The notes below the pieces were generated by a model, which did not search any database, was not told the DNA's origin, and was given only the letters and a program-made list of their open reading frames with translations. The translations under genes were made by a program, and so were the position numbers. Below are positions 51,071-60,507 of a stretch of 64,000 nucleotides of DNA, piece after piece (position 1 is the first letter of the stretch; each line of letters begins with the position of its first letter). The stretch spans positions 248,001 through 312,000 of the forward strand of contig NZ_JBLXEC010000001.1 of the NCBI RefSeq assembly GCF_048263515.1. Direction: 5' to 3'. The DNA comes from Marinovum sp048263515 (GTDB lineage: Bacteria; Pseudomonadota; Alphaproteobacteria; Rhodobacterales; Rhodobacteraceae).

Positions 51071-52684
51071 GTGGAACCGTTCGACCACATCATCATCGGA
51101 GGCGGCTCGGCCGGCAGCGTGGCCGCTGCGCGGCTGATCGAGGGCGGCGCGAAAGTGCTGCTGCTCGAGGGCGGGCATCACCACCGGCATCCGCTGCTCG
51201 ACATGCCGCCGGGCGTGTTCAAGCTGCTCAAGAACGGGTCGAAGTTCTTTCGCACCCACACCTCGATCCCGCAGTCGCAACTGGGGGGGCGGACAACCGT
51301 GATCCCGCAGGGCAATGTTCTTGGCGGCGGCTCTACCGTCAACGGCCAGGCCTACGTGCGCGGCCGTCCGCAGGATTACGACGGTTGGCACGAACTGCTG
51401 CGCGGCAACAACGATGCGCCAAGCTGGGCCTGGGAGGCGCTGTTGCCGCATTTCAAACGGCTTGAGGGCAACCGCAAGTTCAATGACGATCTGCACGGCT
51501 GCGACGGGCCGCTGACGGTCTCGGATCCCGGCCACATCGACGACATGGCGCGCTGGTTCGTGCAGGCGTTGCAGGCACAGGGCGAACCCTTCAACCCCGA
51601 TTTCAACGGCAAGACCCAGCGCGGTGCCGGGTTCTTCCAGTTCACCTATGACAGCGGTCAGCGGGTCTCGGCGGCCTATGCCTTTCTCGACCCGATCCGC
51701 AGGCATCCGAACCTGACGATCCGCCTGCAAAGCGCGGTGCAGCGGGTGCTGATCGAAAATGGCCGTGCGGTGGGCGTGGTCTATCGTGACACATCCGGTG
51801 CAGAAAAGACCGCCCGTGCCGAGGGTGACATCATCCTTTCGGCCGGCGCGCTGATCACGCCGCAGATCCTGATGCTGTCGGGCCTCGGCCCTGCGGATCA
51901 CCTTCGCGCCCATGGTATCGCGGTCGCGGAGGACCTGCCCGGCGTCGGCCAGAACCTGCAGGACCACCCCGATGTGTCCATCGTGGCGCGGGCCAATGGA
52001 AAATACGGCTATTACAAGCAGGACAGCGGCTGGAACATGCTGCGCAATGGCATGGAGTTCAAACTCTTCGGGCGCGGGCGTATCACCACCACCGGGCTCG
52101 AGGCCGCCTGTTTCGTCAACCCCACCGACCCCGAGGCGCTGCCCACACATGAGGCCTATTGCATCCCGGTGATGTACCTCAACGACGAACAGGCCAGGAC
52201 CATCCCCGAGGATTACGGCGTCGCGATCCAGATCGTGCTCCTGAAACCGCGTTCGAGAGGCGACGTGACGCTGGCCTCGGCCGACCCCGCCGACAAGCCG
52301 CTGGTCAACCCGAACTTCCTGTCCGACGACCGCGACCTGGACGAGATGGTGACAGGCCTGCGATATTTCCGCGAGACCATGAACCAGAAGCCACTGGCCG
52401 ACCGCATCGACGCGGTGGTGGCCCCCACAGATTACTCGGACGAGGCGCTGCGCGAGCACTGCCGCCGCGTCGTGAAAACCAACTTCCACCCCGCCGGGAC
52501 CGCGAGGATGGGCGCCGATGGCGACCCGATGGCGGTGCTGGACGCCCGGATGCGGGTGCGCGGCATCGAAGGGCTGCGCGTCTGCGACATGTCCGCGGTG
52601 CCCGACATTCCCGCCGGAAATACCAATGCTCCGGCCATGGTGCTGGGCGACCGCTGCGCCGAGATGGTGCTGGGCCGGATTTGA
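51071..52684 (+). CDS. GMC-family oxidoreductase (choline dehydrogenase-like)
   Basis: FAD enzyme of 537 residues: dinucleotide motif IIGGGSAGSV at residues 8-17, GMC signature regions GGGSTVNGQAYVRG and ALITPQILMLSGLGP, and the C-terminal active-site His and Asn in FHPAGTARMG and DIPAGNTNAPAM. It oxidises an alcohol such as choline, a polyol or an alkanol. Its place ahead of a ribose-type transporter suggests oxidation of the imported compound. No signal peptide is visible, so it is cytoplasmic or membrane-associated. Confidence 0.9.
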   Translation: MEPFDHIIIGGGSAGSVAAARLIEGGAKVLLLEGGHHHRHPLLDMPPGVFKLLKNGSKFFRTHTSIPQSQLGGRTTVIPQGNVLGGGSTVNGQAYVRGRPQDYDGWHELLRGNNDAPSWAWEALLPHFKRLEGNRKFNDDLHGCDGPLTVSDPGHIDDMARWFVQALQAQGEPFNPDFNGKTQRGAGFFQFTYDSGQRVSAAYAFLDPIRRHPNLTIRLQSAVQRVLIENGRAVGVVYRDTSGAEKTARAEGDIILSAGALITPQILMLSGLGPADHLRAHGIAVAEDLPGVGQNLQDHPDVSIVARANGKYGYYKQDSGWNMLRNGMEFKLFGRGRITTTGLEAACFVNPTDPEALPTHEAYCIPVMYLNDEQARTIPEDYGVAIQIVLLKPRSRGDVTLASADPADKPLVNPNFLSDDRDLDEMVTGLRYFRETMNQKPLADRIDAVVAPTDYSDEALREHCRRVVKTNFHPAGTARMGADGDPMAVLDARMRVRGIEGLRVCDMSAVPDIPAGNTNAPAMVLGDRCAEMVLGRI

Positions 52685-52698
52685 AAAGGATCACCGAC

Positions 52699-53655
52699 AT
52701 GCCCGATTTCGGACGACTGCTGCGCGAAAACAATATCATTTTCGTCACCCTTGCCCTTTGCGTGCTGTTCTATCTGATCAGCCCGCGCTTTTTGAGCCTC
52801 GACAACATGTCGGCCATCTCGCGCCAGATCGTGCCCATCGGGCTGATTGCGCTGGGCCAGTTCTTCGTCGTGGTCTCGGGCAATATCGACCTGTCGATGG
52901 GCATGGGATCGGTGCTCTTCGCCATCGTGCTCGGGGTGTTCTTCGGCCTGACCGGGGGCGTCGCGCTGGGGATCGTGGCGGTGATCGCTTTTTCACTGGC
53001 GTTGGGTTTCCTCAACGGGGTGCTGGTGGCAAAGCTGAAACTGCCCGCCTTCATCGTGACGCTGGCGATGCTGTTCTCGGCTCAAGGCCTGTCCGGCCTG
53101 ATCATCCCGCGCGGCCAGCAGATCTTCCTGATGGGCGATTTCTTCCGCTTTGTCGGCGCTGGCAAGGTCGCGGGGCTCTACTGGTCCTTCCTGTTTCTCG
53201 TGGCGCTCTTCGTGCTGGCCTACGTGGTCTACAATCACACCCGCTGGGGCGCCTACGTGATTGCCATCGGAAATTCCGAGGAAAACGCGCGGCTGGCCGG
53301 CATCAATGTCGACCGCGTCAAGATCGGGGTCTTCATGTTCTCGGCACTCTGCAGCGGGCTGGCGGGGATCGTCCTGTCGTCGCGCATGGGCTTCGTGCAA
53401 CCGGGGCTCGACGGCAACGGGCTGCTGCTGGACGGGATCGCCGCGATCATCATCGGCGGCACGCTGATCCTGGGCGGACGCGGCACCATCGGCGGCGCCT
53501 TCTGGGGCCTGCTCTTCATCGGCGTCATCAACAACGCGCTCAACCTGCTGAACGTCGAAGACGTCTGGCACCAGGTCTTCAAGGGGGCGGTCATTCTGGC
53601 GGCGCTGGGGGCCAACTGGGTGCTGTGGCAGTCGCGGCAGGTCGAAGCACACTGA
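52699..53655 (+). CDS. Sugar ABC transporter permease (RbsC type), first copy
   Basis: Membrane protein of 318 residues, RbsC-type: SGNIDLSMGMGSVL, LPAFIVTLAMLFSAQGLSG and GGRGTIGGAFWGLLFIGVINN. ATG 52699 is 15 bases after the GMC stop; the much longer frame starting at 52159 is a shadow of the GMC gene. A second, different permease is encoded two genes later, so this system may use a heterodimer. Confidence 0.92.
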   Translation: MPDFGRLLRENNIIFVTLALCVLFYLISPRFLSLDNMSAISRQIVPIGLIALGQFFVVVSGNIDLSMGMGSVLFAIVLGVFFGLTGGVALGIVAVIAFSLALGFLNGVLVAKLKLPAFIVTLAMLFSAQGLSGLIIPRGQQIFLMGDFFRFVGAGKVAGLYWSFLFLVALFVLAYVVYNHTRWGAYVIAIGNSEENARLAGINVDRVKIGVFMFSALCSGLAGIVLSSRMGFVQPGLDGNGLLLDGIAAIIIGGTLILGGRGTIGGAFWGLLFIGVINNALNLLNVEDVWHQVFKGAVILAALGANWVLWQSRQVEAH

Positions 53656-53707
53656 TTCAACGAATTTACCAAGACCAATGAGTTATCAACATGGAGGAGA
53701 CCAACTC

Positions 53708-54742
53708 ATGACTTTCCGGAAGACATTCGCAAGCACATTGGCGCTGGCCGCTGCATTCGGCGCAAGCGCAGCCACCGCCGACGAGGGCAAGCTCGACATC
53801 GTGTTCATCAATGATGGCCATGTCGCGCCCTACCACGTTGCCTGGCTCTCGGGCTTCGAGGACGCCATCGAGGCCTATGACGAGGCTTTCGAGGATATCG
53901 AGATCACCGGCCGCTGGCTCTCGGCCGAAGGCTCGCTGGAAAAGATGATCCAGCAGACCGAGGTCACGATCAACGAAAAACCTGACGTGATGTTCGTCAA
54001 CGCCATCAACGTCGATGCCTTCGAGCCGCTGGTGGCCAAGGCGCAGGAGGCGGGCATCACCTGGATTGCCGTGCATTCGCCGATGGAAAGCGCCGACTAC
54101 AGCTTCACGCTGGGCGATGTCGAGAACGGCACCAATCAGGGCATGGCCATGTGCGCGCTGTCGGGCGGCGAGCCCTACAAGGTGGCGGTGATGCTGGGGC
54201 AGGCGGGCAACCCCTCGGGCGAGGCGCGGCGCGAAGGCATCATGAACGGCATCAAGACCTGCGACAACGTCGAGGTGGTGGCTGAACAGCCCGCCGACTG
54301 GGACACCGTCAAGGCGCAGTCGATTGCCGAGAACTGGCTGACGCAATACCCGGATCTCGACGCCATTTCCGGCGTGACCGATGCCTACATGTATCCCTCG
54401 ATCGCCATTGCCACCAACTCGGGCAAGGAGCTGGATTTCTTCGGCTATGACGGCGACATCCCGATCCTGCAACAGATGCAGGACGGCCCGGTCAAGGCCG
54501 ACATCCTGCTGTCCGGCACCCGCGAGGGCTGGAACTTCGTGCAGATGGCCTATCGCATCCACAAGGGCGAGACGCCGGACAAGGTCTATGACTTCTTCAC
54601 CCCGCTGGTGATGAGCGAAGAGAACCACAAGCTGGCGCTCGAGAACGGCTTCCCCGAGGACGTGCAGGTCTATTACGTCGATCAGGCACTCGACGTGGCC
54701 GCCAAGGGCTTTCTCGAGTTCGGTCCGGACTCGGTGAAGTAA
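53708..54742 (+). CDS. Sugar-binding protein of ABC transporter (RbsB-like)
   Basis: Periplasmic binding protein of 344 residues with a signal peptide (FRKTFASTLALAAAFGASAAT, cleavage near ADE; quoted in part). Segments LDIVFINDGHVAPYHV, VNAINVDAFEPLVAKAQEAG and GVTDAYMYPS belong to the periplasmic-binding/LacI fold. ATG 53708 has GGAGGAG upstream. It is encoded between two RbsC-type permeases and gives the system its specificity, which is unknown. Confidence 0.9.
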   Translation: MTFRKTFASTLALAAAFGASAATADEGKLDIVFINDGHVAPYHVAWLSGFEDAIEAYDEAFEDIEITGRWLSAEGSLEKMIQQTEVTINEKPDVMFVNAINVDAFEPLVAKAQEAGITWIAVHSPMESADYSFTLGDVENGTNQGMAMCALSGGEPYKVAVMLGQAGNPSGEARREGIMNGIKTCDNVEVVAEQPADWDTVKAQSIAENWLTQYPDLDAISGVTDAYMYPSIAIATNSGKELDFFGYDGDIPILQQMQDGPVKADILLSGTREGWNFVQMAYRIHKGETPDKVYDFFTPLVMSEENHKLALENGFPEDVQVYYVDQALDVAAKGFLEFGPDSVK

Positions 54743-54752
54743 CGACACGACC

Positions 54753-54777
54753 GGGGCGGCCCGGCCGGCGCCGCCCC
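54753..54777 (+). promoter_or_regulatory. Hairpin after binding-protein gene
   Basis: Perfect 8-bp inverted repeat GGGGCGGC / GCCGCCCC around a GC-rich centre, 10 bases after the RbsB-like stop, with no T-tract. Confidence 0.55.
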
Positions 54778-54799
54778 CCCCTTTCGGGAAGGATAGATC

Positions 54800-55780
54800 A
54801 TGACCACTGCCACCGCCGCGACGCCGCCACGGCCGGGTTTCAGGTTCGACAGCCTGGCACAGCGCTACCTGTTTCTCATCGGGCTGATCGTGATCGCCTC
54901 GGTGGGCTTCGGCATCGCCAACGACAATTTCTATTCGCTGGCCAACATGGGCATCCTGCTGCGCTCGATCGCGGTGCTGTTCCTGCTGTCGATGGGCATG
55001 ACCTTCATCATGCTGACCGGCGGCATCGACCTGTCGGTCGGCTCCAACGTGGCGCTCTCGGGCGGCGTCGGCGTGGTGACGCTGACCGCCACCGGATCGG
55101 CCCCTCTCGGATTTGCGGCCGCCGTGGCCTCGGGCATGGCGATCGGCGCGGTCAACGGCGTCTTCATCGGCCGGCTCAGGCTGTCGCCCTTCATGGTGAC
55201 GCTGGCCACCTACGCACTGGCCCGCGGGCTGGCATTGGTGATCTATGATGCGAATTCGATCAATGTCTCCAACGCCGCCTTTCTCTGGCTGGGCGGGGTG
55301 AGCTGGGGCAACATGCCGGTTGTCATTCCCTTCGTGGCGCTAGTTTTCGTGGCCCTTTCGGTGCTGCTCTACAAGACGACCTTCGGCCGTGATGTCTATG
55401 CCGCCGGATCGAACATCAACACCGCCTTCGTGCTGGGCCGCCGTCCCGAACGCACGCTGGTCTGGGTCTACGTGCTGTCGGGTGCCCTGGCAGGTTTGTC
55501 AGCGATCATCACCGTCGGACGCGTCTCCTCGGGCCAGCCCTGGGCCGGTCTCTACCTCGAGTTTGACGCGATCACCGCCGTGATCCTCGGCGGCACCTCG
55601 CTGTTCGGCGGACGCGGCAGGCTCTTGGGCACGATCCTCGGCGTCCTGCTTTATGGCATCATCATCAACGGCCTCGTGCTGACCGGCACCAACCCCTATC
55701 TGCAGAGCCTCATCAAGGGGATGATCCTTTTGGGCGTGGTGCTGCTCGACACGCTGGTGCAGCGGAGGAACGCGCAATGA
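54800..55780 (+). CDS. Sugar ABC transporter permease (RbsC type), second copy
   Basis: Membrane protein of 326 residues with the RbsC hallmarks LTGGIDLSVGSNVALSGG, LSPFMVTLATYALARGLA and GGRGRLLGTILGVLLYGIIINGLV. It differs clearly from the first permease. The stop overlaps the ATPase start by 4 bases. The permease-binding protein-permease-ATPase order is less common than the simple rbsACB layout. Confidence 0.92.
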   Translation: MTTATAATPPRPGFRFDSLAQRYLFLIGLIVIASVGFGIANDNFYSLANMGILLRSIAVLFLLSMGMTFIMLTGGIDLSVGSNVALSGGVGVVTLTATGSAPLGFAAAVASGMAIGAVNGVFIGRLRLSPFMVTLATYALARGLALVIYDANSINVSNAAFLWLGGVSWGNMPVVIPFVALVFVALSVLLYKTTFGRDVYAAGSNINTAFVLGRRPERTLVWVYVLSGALAGLSAIITVGRVSSGQPWAGLYLEFDAITAVILGGTSLFGGRGRLLGTILGVLLYGIIINGLVLTGTNPYLQSLIKGMILLGVVLLDTLVQRRNAQ

Positions 55781-57279
55781 CCCGGCAACTGGACATGAAG
55801 GGCATCGGCAAGAGCTTCTTCGCCACCCGCGCTCTGGATGAGGTCAACTTCACCTGCCACGCGGGCGAGGTGCATGCCTTGGTCGGCCTGAACGGTGCCG
55901 GCAAATCCACGCTGATGAAGATCCTCGGCGGCGTCTACCAGAGGGACGAGGGCGCGATCGAGATCGACGGCTCGCCAGTCGAGATCGCGGCACCCGCCGA
56001 CGCAGGCCGGCATGGCATCGCGATGATCCACCAGGAGCTGTCGCTGATCAACGAGCTGACGGTGGCGGGCAACATCTTCCTCGGCCGTGAGTTGCGTCGC
56101 GGGGCCACGCCCTTCATCGACAAGCGCGAAATGGCGCGGCAGGTTCGGGCGCAGCTCGACCGGTTCGGGCTGAAGCTCGACCCCACGGCCAAGGTGGCCG
56201 ATCTGAACTCTGGCGAGAAGCAGATCGTCGAGATCATCCGCGCGCTCATGTCCGACGCCTGGCTGATCGTGATGGACGAGCCGACCTCGGCGCTGTCGGA
56301 AGAAGACAAAGAGATGCTCTTCGACTTCATTCGCAGGATGAAGGCCGAGGGCATCGCCATCATTTATATCTCGCACCATATGCCGGAGATCTTCAGCATC
56401 GCCGAACACGTCACGGTGATGCGCGACGGTGTGATCGTGCTGTCCGAACGCACGCGCGAAACGAGCGAGGATCGCGTCATCCAGTCGATGACGGGGACCG
56501 AGCTGGATCACTTCGTCAAGCCGCACAAGCAGATCACCGGCAAGACGCTCCTGGCGGTCGAAAACCTCAGCCATCCCGGGGCATATGAAAACATTTCCTT
56601 CACCGTTCACGAGGGCGAGATCGTCGTGATGACCGGGTTGCGCGGCTGCGGGGCGCCGGAACTGGCCAAGGCGATCTTCGGGCTGGACAGCGCCTATCAG
56701 GGCACCGTCTCCTACCTCGGCCAGCCGCTGAAACCCGGGCGTGGTCCGGCACAGGCGGTGGCCGACGGCATGGGACTGGTGACCGAGAACCGCGACAAGA
56801 ACGGCATCCTGCCGCCCTTGTCCGTGCGTGACAACATCGCGCTGCCCTACCTCGAGAAATCGGTGAAGGCCGGGCTGATCGACGGACGCCGGATCGAGGC
56901 GCTGGTTGACAAGGCGATCCGCGACACCTCGACCAAGACATCCTCGCCGGAGCAGGAGATCCGCTTTCTCTCGGGTGGCAACAAGCAGAAGATCTGCTTC
57001 TCGCGCTGGCTCGACCCCGACCTGAAACTGCTGATCCTTCTGGAGCCCACCCGCGGCATCGACGTCCATGCCAAGGCCGATATCTACCGCATCATCGAAG
57101 ACCTCGCCGGACGCGGCGTCGGCATCCTGATCCTGTCGTACGAGATCGACGAGGTCATCATGTTGGCCGACCGGGTGCTGACGATGTATCAGGGCGAAAC
57201 GGTTTCCGAATACGCCTATCCCGGTTTCGACAAGGACCGGATGCTGGCCGACATGGCCGGGGCCGGGCAGCCGCACTGA
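55777..57279 (+). CDS. Sugar ABC transporter ATP-binding protein (RbsA type)
   Basis: Tandem ATPase of 500 residues. Domain 1 has Walker A GLNGAGKST, Walker B LIVMDEPTSAL and signature LNSGEKQIVEI. Domain 2 has a degenerate P-loop (GLRGCGAPE) and the intact signature LSGGNKQK, but its Walker B reads LLILLEPTRGID, with Leu in place of the usual Asp before Glu. Domain 1 should therefore carry the ATPase activity. It serves the two RbsC-type permeases encoded just before it. Confidence 0.92.
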   Translation: MTRQLDMKGIGKSFFATRALDEVNFTCHAGEVHALVGLNGAGKSTLMKILGGVYQRDEGAIEIDGSPVEIAAPADAGRHGIAMIHQELSLINELTVAGNIFLGRELRRGATPFIDKREMARQVRAQLDRFGLKLDPTAKVADLNSGEKQIVEIIRALMSDAWLIVMDEPTSALSEEDKEMLFDFIRRMKAEGIAIIYISHHMPEIFSIAEHVTVMRDGVIVLSERTRETSEDRVIQSMTGTELDHFVKPHKQITGKTLLAVENLSHPGAYENISFTVHEGEIVVMTGLRGCGAPELAKAIFGLDSAYQGTVSYLGQPLKPGRGPAQAVADGMGLVTENRDKNGILPPLSVRDNIALPYLEKSVKAGLIDGRRIEALVDKAIRDTSTKTSSPEQEIRFLSGGNKQKICFSRWLDPDLKLLILLEPTRGIDVHAKADIYRIIEDLAGRGVGILILSYEIDEVIMLADRVLTMYQGETVSEYAYPGFDKDRMLADMAGAGQPH

Positions 57280-57284
57280 CACCT

Positions 57285-57310
57285 CCGGGGCGCCTCGAAC
57301 GGCGCCCCGG
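57285..57310 (+). terminator. Hairpin after the RbsA-type gene
   Basis: Perfect 10-bp inverted repeat CCGGGGCGCC / GGCGCCCCGG with loop TCGAAC, 5 bases after the stop. No T-tract, but a 254-base gap with a new promoter region follows, so it probably ends the operon. Confidence 0.5.
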
Positions 57311-57413
57311 ACGCCGGCTGTCACACGACATTTCCCACCCCGAAGTCCGGTGCTGTCGGCGGAAAAACGCTGAAAAGCCGGTTATTGTAGGTCAATCGTC
57401 ACTGATTTATGAA

Positions 57414-57431
57414 AAAATAGTCGACGATTTT
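57414..57431. promoter_or_regulatory. Imperfect palindrome AAAATAGTC-GACGATTTT
   Basis: 18-base palindrome with a single mismatched pair, in an AT-rich patch 103 bases before the next operon. A more distant AATCGTC at 57394-57400 also pairs with GACGATT here. A candidate operator; the regulator is unknown. Confidence 0.42.
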
Positions 57432-57533
57432 GAACATTTAGTAGTACGCTGGAAGTGGGAATCGCCGTGGCCGTTTGCAGTCTCGGCAGACGTCGCCGGC
57501 ATGCGCCTGGCTGATCTAGGAGGAGAAAACCTG

Positions 57534-58766
57534 ATGTACCGTCATTTGAAATCGCTGACCGGCTCGGCAGCCCTTGCGGCCATTCTGGCCGGCCCGGCGC
57601 TGGCACAGACCATCACGCTCGATGTCACCGCCTGGAAGGGCAACGAAGCAGAGCCCGCCGGCCTGCCGGAGCTGATCGAGAAATTCGAAGCCGAACACCC
57701 CGACATCAATGTCGAGCTCAGCTATATCGGTCGCCTCGACACCGACACCGTCATTCCGCCGCGCCTGCAGGGCGGTGATCCGCCGGACGTGATGATGACC
57801 GACATGCCGCTGATCAAGGTCTGGGGCGGGGCGGGGCTGCTGGCTGACCTCGGCACCGACAGCGAATGGTTCGGCCGCATCGGCGACGATCTGCGCGGCG
57901 CGCTGACCACGGGCGACGCCGCCTATATCATGCCTCTGGAAATCATCGGCATGGGGAATTTTGTCAACATGGGCCTCTTGCGCGAGGTCGGGATCGACAC
58001 GCCGCCCACCACCATCGACGCGTTGAAGACCGCCTGTGGTGCGCTGGCCGACGCAGGCATCAAGCCGCTGATCTTCACCGGCGGGTTCTCGGCGCCGCTG
58101 TTTCTGATCGCCAACGGGCTGGAAGGCTCCGAAGATGCGGCAGAGGACCTCGGATCGGGCGATGCGACCTTTGCCGAGAACACCTCTTTCAACCAGGGCG
58201 TCGACCTGATCCGCGATCTGCAGGCGGCCCGCTGCTTCGATCCGCAGGAACAGGCCGGGCTCAATCCATGGAGCACCGCGCTCAACGAATTCTCCGGTGG
58301 AAACTTTGCGATGATGCCTCAGGGCGCCTGGAACATCCGGGCGTTCAGCGAGGTCGAAGGCCTGGACTTCGTCTTCGCCCCCATCCCCTCGCCGCAGGAC
58401 AGTGGCGTGGCGCTGGATCTCTTCGGCATCGGCTGGTCCGTCGCGGCGCAGAGCAAGAACCAGGAGGCGGCACGGACCTTTGTCGAGTGGTTCGCCAAGC
58501 CGGAAAACCTGCAGGTCATACTGGACGCCGAGTCGGCCTATTCGCCCTTTGACGACGGCGCCAGCGGCACGCCCGAACTGGCCGCACCCTATTCCCGCGC
58601 GCGAGAGGCGGGCGGCGTGATCCACTATCCGTTTGCGCTGCTGCACTGGCCGAAATCTCTGGAAGGCGAGATCTGGGACAGCCTGACCGGCTTCCTGCTG
58701 GATACGTCGATCTCGAATGAAGACCTGCTGGAGCGTTGGGACGAGGCCGTCGAAGACGATTTCTGA
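57534..58766 (+). CDS. Carbohydrate-binding protein of ABC transporter (MalE-like)
   Basis: Extracellular solute-binding protein of 410 residues with a signal peptide (LTGSAALAAILAGPALAQ). Conserved segments: ELIEKFEAEHPDINVELSY, PDVMMTDMPLIKVWG and GNFAMMPQGAWNIRAF. ATG 57534 has AGGAGGAG nine bases upstream; ATG 57501 lacks a good site. It heads a rightward operon with MalF/G/K-type subunits, an SDR and an aldehyde dehydrogenase. Substrate unknown. Confidence 0.9.
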   Translation: MYRHLKSLTGSAALAAILAGPALAQTITLDVTAWKGNEAEPAGLPELIEKFEAEHPDINVELSYIGRLDTDTVIPPRLQGGDPPDVMMTDMPLIKVWGGAGLLADLGTDSEWFGRIGDDLRGALTTGDAAYIMPLEIIGMGNFVNMGLLREVGIDTPPTTIDALKTACGALADAGIKPLIFTGGFSAPLFLIANGLEGSEDAAEDLGSGDATFAENTSFNQGVDLIRDLQAARCFDPQEQAGLNPWSTALNEFSGGNFAMMPQGAWNIRAFSEVEGLDFVFAPIPSPQDSGVALDLFGIGWSVAAQSKNQEAARTFVEWFAKPENLQVILDAESAYSPFDDGASGTPELAAPYSRAREAGGVIHYPFALLHWPKSLEGEIWDSLTGFLLDTSISNEDLLERWDEAVEDDF

Positions 58767-58779
58767 GCGCCAGGACGTT

Positions 58780-58800
58780 GGCCGGGCCGATGGTCCGGCC
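58780..58800 (+). promoter_or_regulatory. Hairpin after binding-protein gene
   Basis: 9-bp stem GGCCGGGCC / GGTCCGGCC with one wobble pair and loop GAT, in the 59-base gap to the permease gene. No T-tract. Confidence 0.5.
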
Positions 58801-58825
58801 CGCCGCAACAGTCGGAGAAAACGCG

Positions 58826-59692
58826 ATGACCTCTCGTCGGTCTACAGTCTTGTTCACGCTGCCTGCTCTGATCGTGCTGGGCCTGTTTTTCGTCTACCCG
58901 ATCGGTCTGACGGTCCAGATGAGCTTTACCAATTTCACCGGCCTGGGAGTGCCGGAGAACATCGGGCTGGACAATTACGAACGCATCGTCAGCCGCGACC
59001 GCTACCCCGAGGCGCTCTGGGTCACGATAAAGTTCACTCTGGTCGTGGTGACGGTGCAGACGCTGGCCGGGCTGGCCTTTGCGGCGCTCTTGCACCGCAT
59101 GCCGGCGGTGCGAAACTTCTCGCGCGCGGCGCTGTTCACCCCGGCGATGATGTCCTTCGTGGTGGTGGGCTACGTCTGGCAGTTCATCTATTCGCCCTTT
59201 TCCGGAGGGCTCAACGCGCTGTTGCGCGGGGCCGGGATGGAGGGGCTGGCGCGCGGCTGGCTGGGCGATCCCGATACCGCGCTTTATGCCATCGCCATCG
59301 CGCATATCTGGATGTTCACCGGCTACACGACGGCGATCTTTCTGGCCGGATACGCCAATATTCCCGCCGACATCGATGAGGCCGGGCGGCTCGACGGCGC
59401 CTCGTCGTGGCAGCGGTTCCGGCGGCTGGAAGTGCCGCTTCTGGCGCCCTCCTTCACGATCAACATCATGCTGTCGACCATCGGCACGCTGAAGACCTTC
59501 GAACTGCCGTTCATCATGACGCGTGGCGGGCCGGACGGGGCAACGCGCACGCTCAGCCTGGAGATCATCGAGCAATTGTTCGGCAAGTACCGCTTCGGTT
59601 TCGCCTCGGCGCTGTCGATCGTGATGCTGGTGATCGTGATCGCGGTGGCGCTGTTGCAGAACTGGTACCTGCGCCGACGGGAGGACACATGA
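58826..59692 (+). CDS. Carbohydrate ABC transporter permease (MalF type)
   Basis: Membrane protein of 288 residues with six helices and the EAA loop DEAGRLDGASSWQRFRRLEVP. ATG 58826 follows TCGGAGAAA. The stop overlaps the MalG-type start by 4 bases. It pairs with that subunit for sugar uptake. Confidence 0.92.
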   Translation: MTSRRSTVLFTLPALIVLGLFFVYPIGLTVQMSFTNFTGLGVPENIGLDNYERIVSRDRYPEALWVTIKFTLVVVTVQTLAGLAFAALLHRMPAVRNFSRAALFTPAMMSFVVVGYVWQFIYSPFSGGLNALLRGAGMEGLARGWLGDPDTALYAIAIAHIWMFTGYTTAIFLAGYANIPADIDEAGRLDGASSWQRFRRLEVPLLAPSFTINIMLSTIGTLKTFELPFIMTRGGPDGATRTLSLEIIEQLFGKYRFGFASALSIVMLVIVIAVALLQNWYLRRREDT

Positions 59693-60507
59693 TGAACCTG
59701 AAACGCCAGGCTGCCAATGTTGCGGTGCTTGCCCTCGTGCTGATCATGCTGCTGCCGCTGGTCTACATGATCACCATGTCGTTCCGCACCGCGACCGAAA
59801 TCGCACAGGCGCCGCTCGGCCTGCCAGAAAGGCTGGCGTGGGAAAATTACGCCCAGGCCTTCGGCGGCATGAATTACCTGCGCTCGGTCATCAATTCCAT
59901 CGGCATCACCATCTCGGTGACCGTGCTGACCGCGCTGCTGGGCTCGATGGCGGCCTTTCCGCTTGCCCGCAACCGCAGCTGGTTCGCGCGCGGGTTCATC
60001 ATGCTGGTGGCGCTGGGGCTGGCGACGCCGAACTTCGTCACCGTCACGCCGATCTACGTGATCTTTCGCGATCTCGGGCTCCTGGACAGCTATCTCGGCA
60101 TCATCCTGGCCTTCACAGCGCTGAACCTGCCGCTGGCGGTGTTCTTCTACGTCGGGTTCATCGGCGCCATTCCGCGCGATCTGCTCGAGGCCGCCAAGCT
60201 CGACAATTGCAGCGACTGGCAGACGTTCTGGCACGTGGTGCGGCCGCTTCTGGGGCCGGCGACGGCGACGCTGTCACTGTTTGTCATGCTGATGGTGTGG
60301 AACGATTTCACCTATCCGCTGCTGCTGCTGACCGACCAGGACAAGTTCACCGTGACCATCTCGGTCTATCGCTTCGTCGGCAACCAGAACATCCAGCCCG
60401 ACATGCTGTTTCCGGCGGCGGTGCTGGGATCGCTGCCGCTTCTTCTGCTCTTTGTCATCTTCCAGCGCCGCATCGTCTCGGGCGTCACCGCGGGGGCGGT
60501 GAAATGA
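59689..60507 (+). CDS. Carbohydrate ABC transporter permease (MalG type)
   Basis: Membrane protein of 272 residues with six helices; the EAA loop reads EAAKLDNCSDWQTFWHVVRP and lacks the usual central Gly (Asn instead). The C-terminus GVTAGAVK is typical. Two adjacent ATGs (59689, 59692) are both possible; the first overlaps the MalF stop (ATGA). The next gene also overlaps its stop by 4 bases. Confidence 0.92.
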   Translation: MMNLKRQAANVAVLALVLIMLLPLVYMITMSFRTATEIAQAPLGLPERLAWENYAQAFGGMNYLRSVINSIGITISVTVLTALLGSMAAFPLARNRSWFARGFIMLVALGLATPNFVTVTPIYVIFRDLGLLDSYLGIILAFTALNLPLAVFFYVGFIGAIPRDLLEAAKLDNCSDWQTFWHVVRPLLGPATATLSLFVMLMVWNDFTYPLLLLTDQDKFTVTISVYRFVGNQNIQPDMLFPAAVLGSLPLLLLFVIFQRRIVSGVTAGAVK

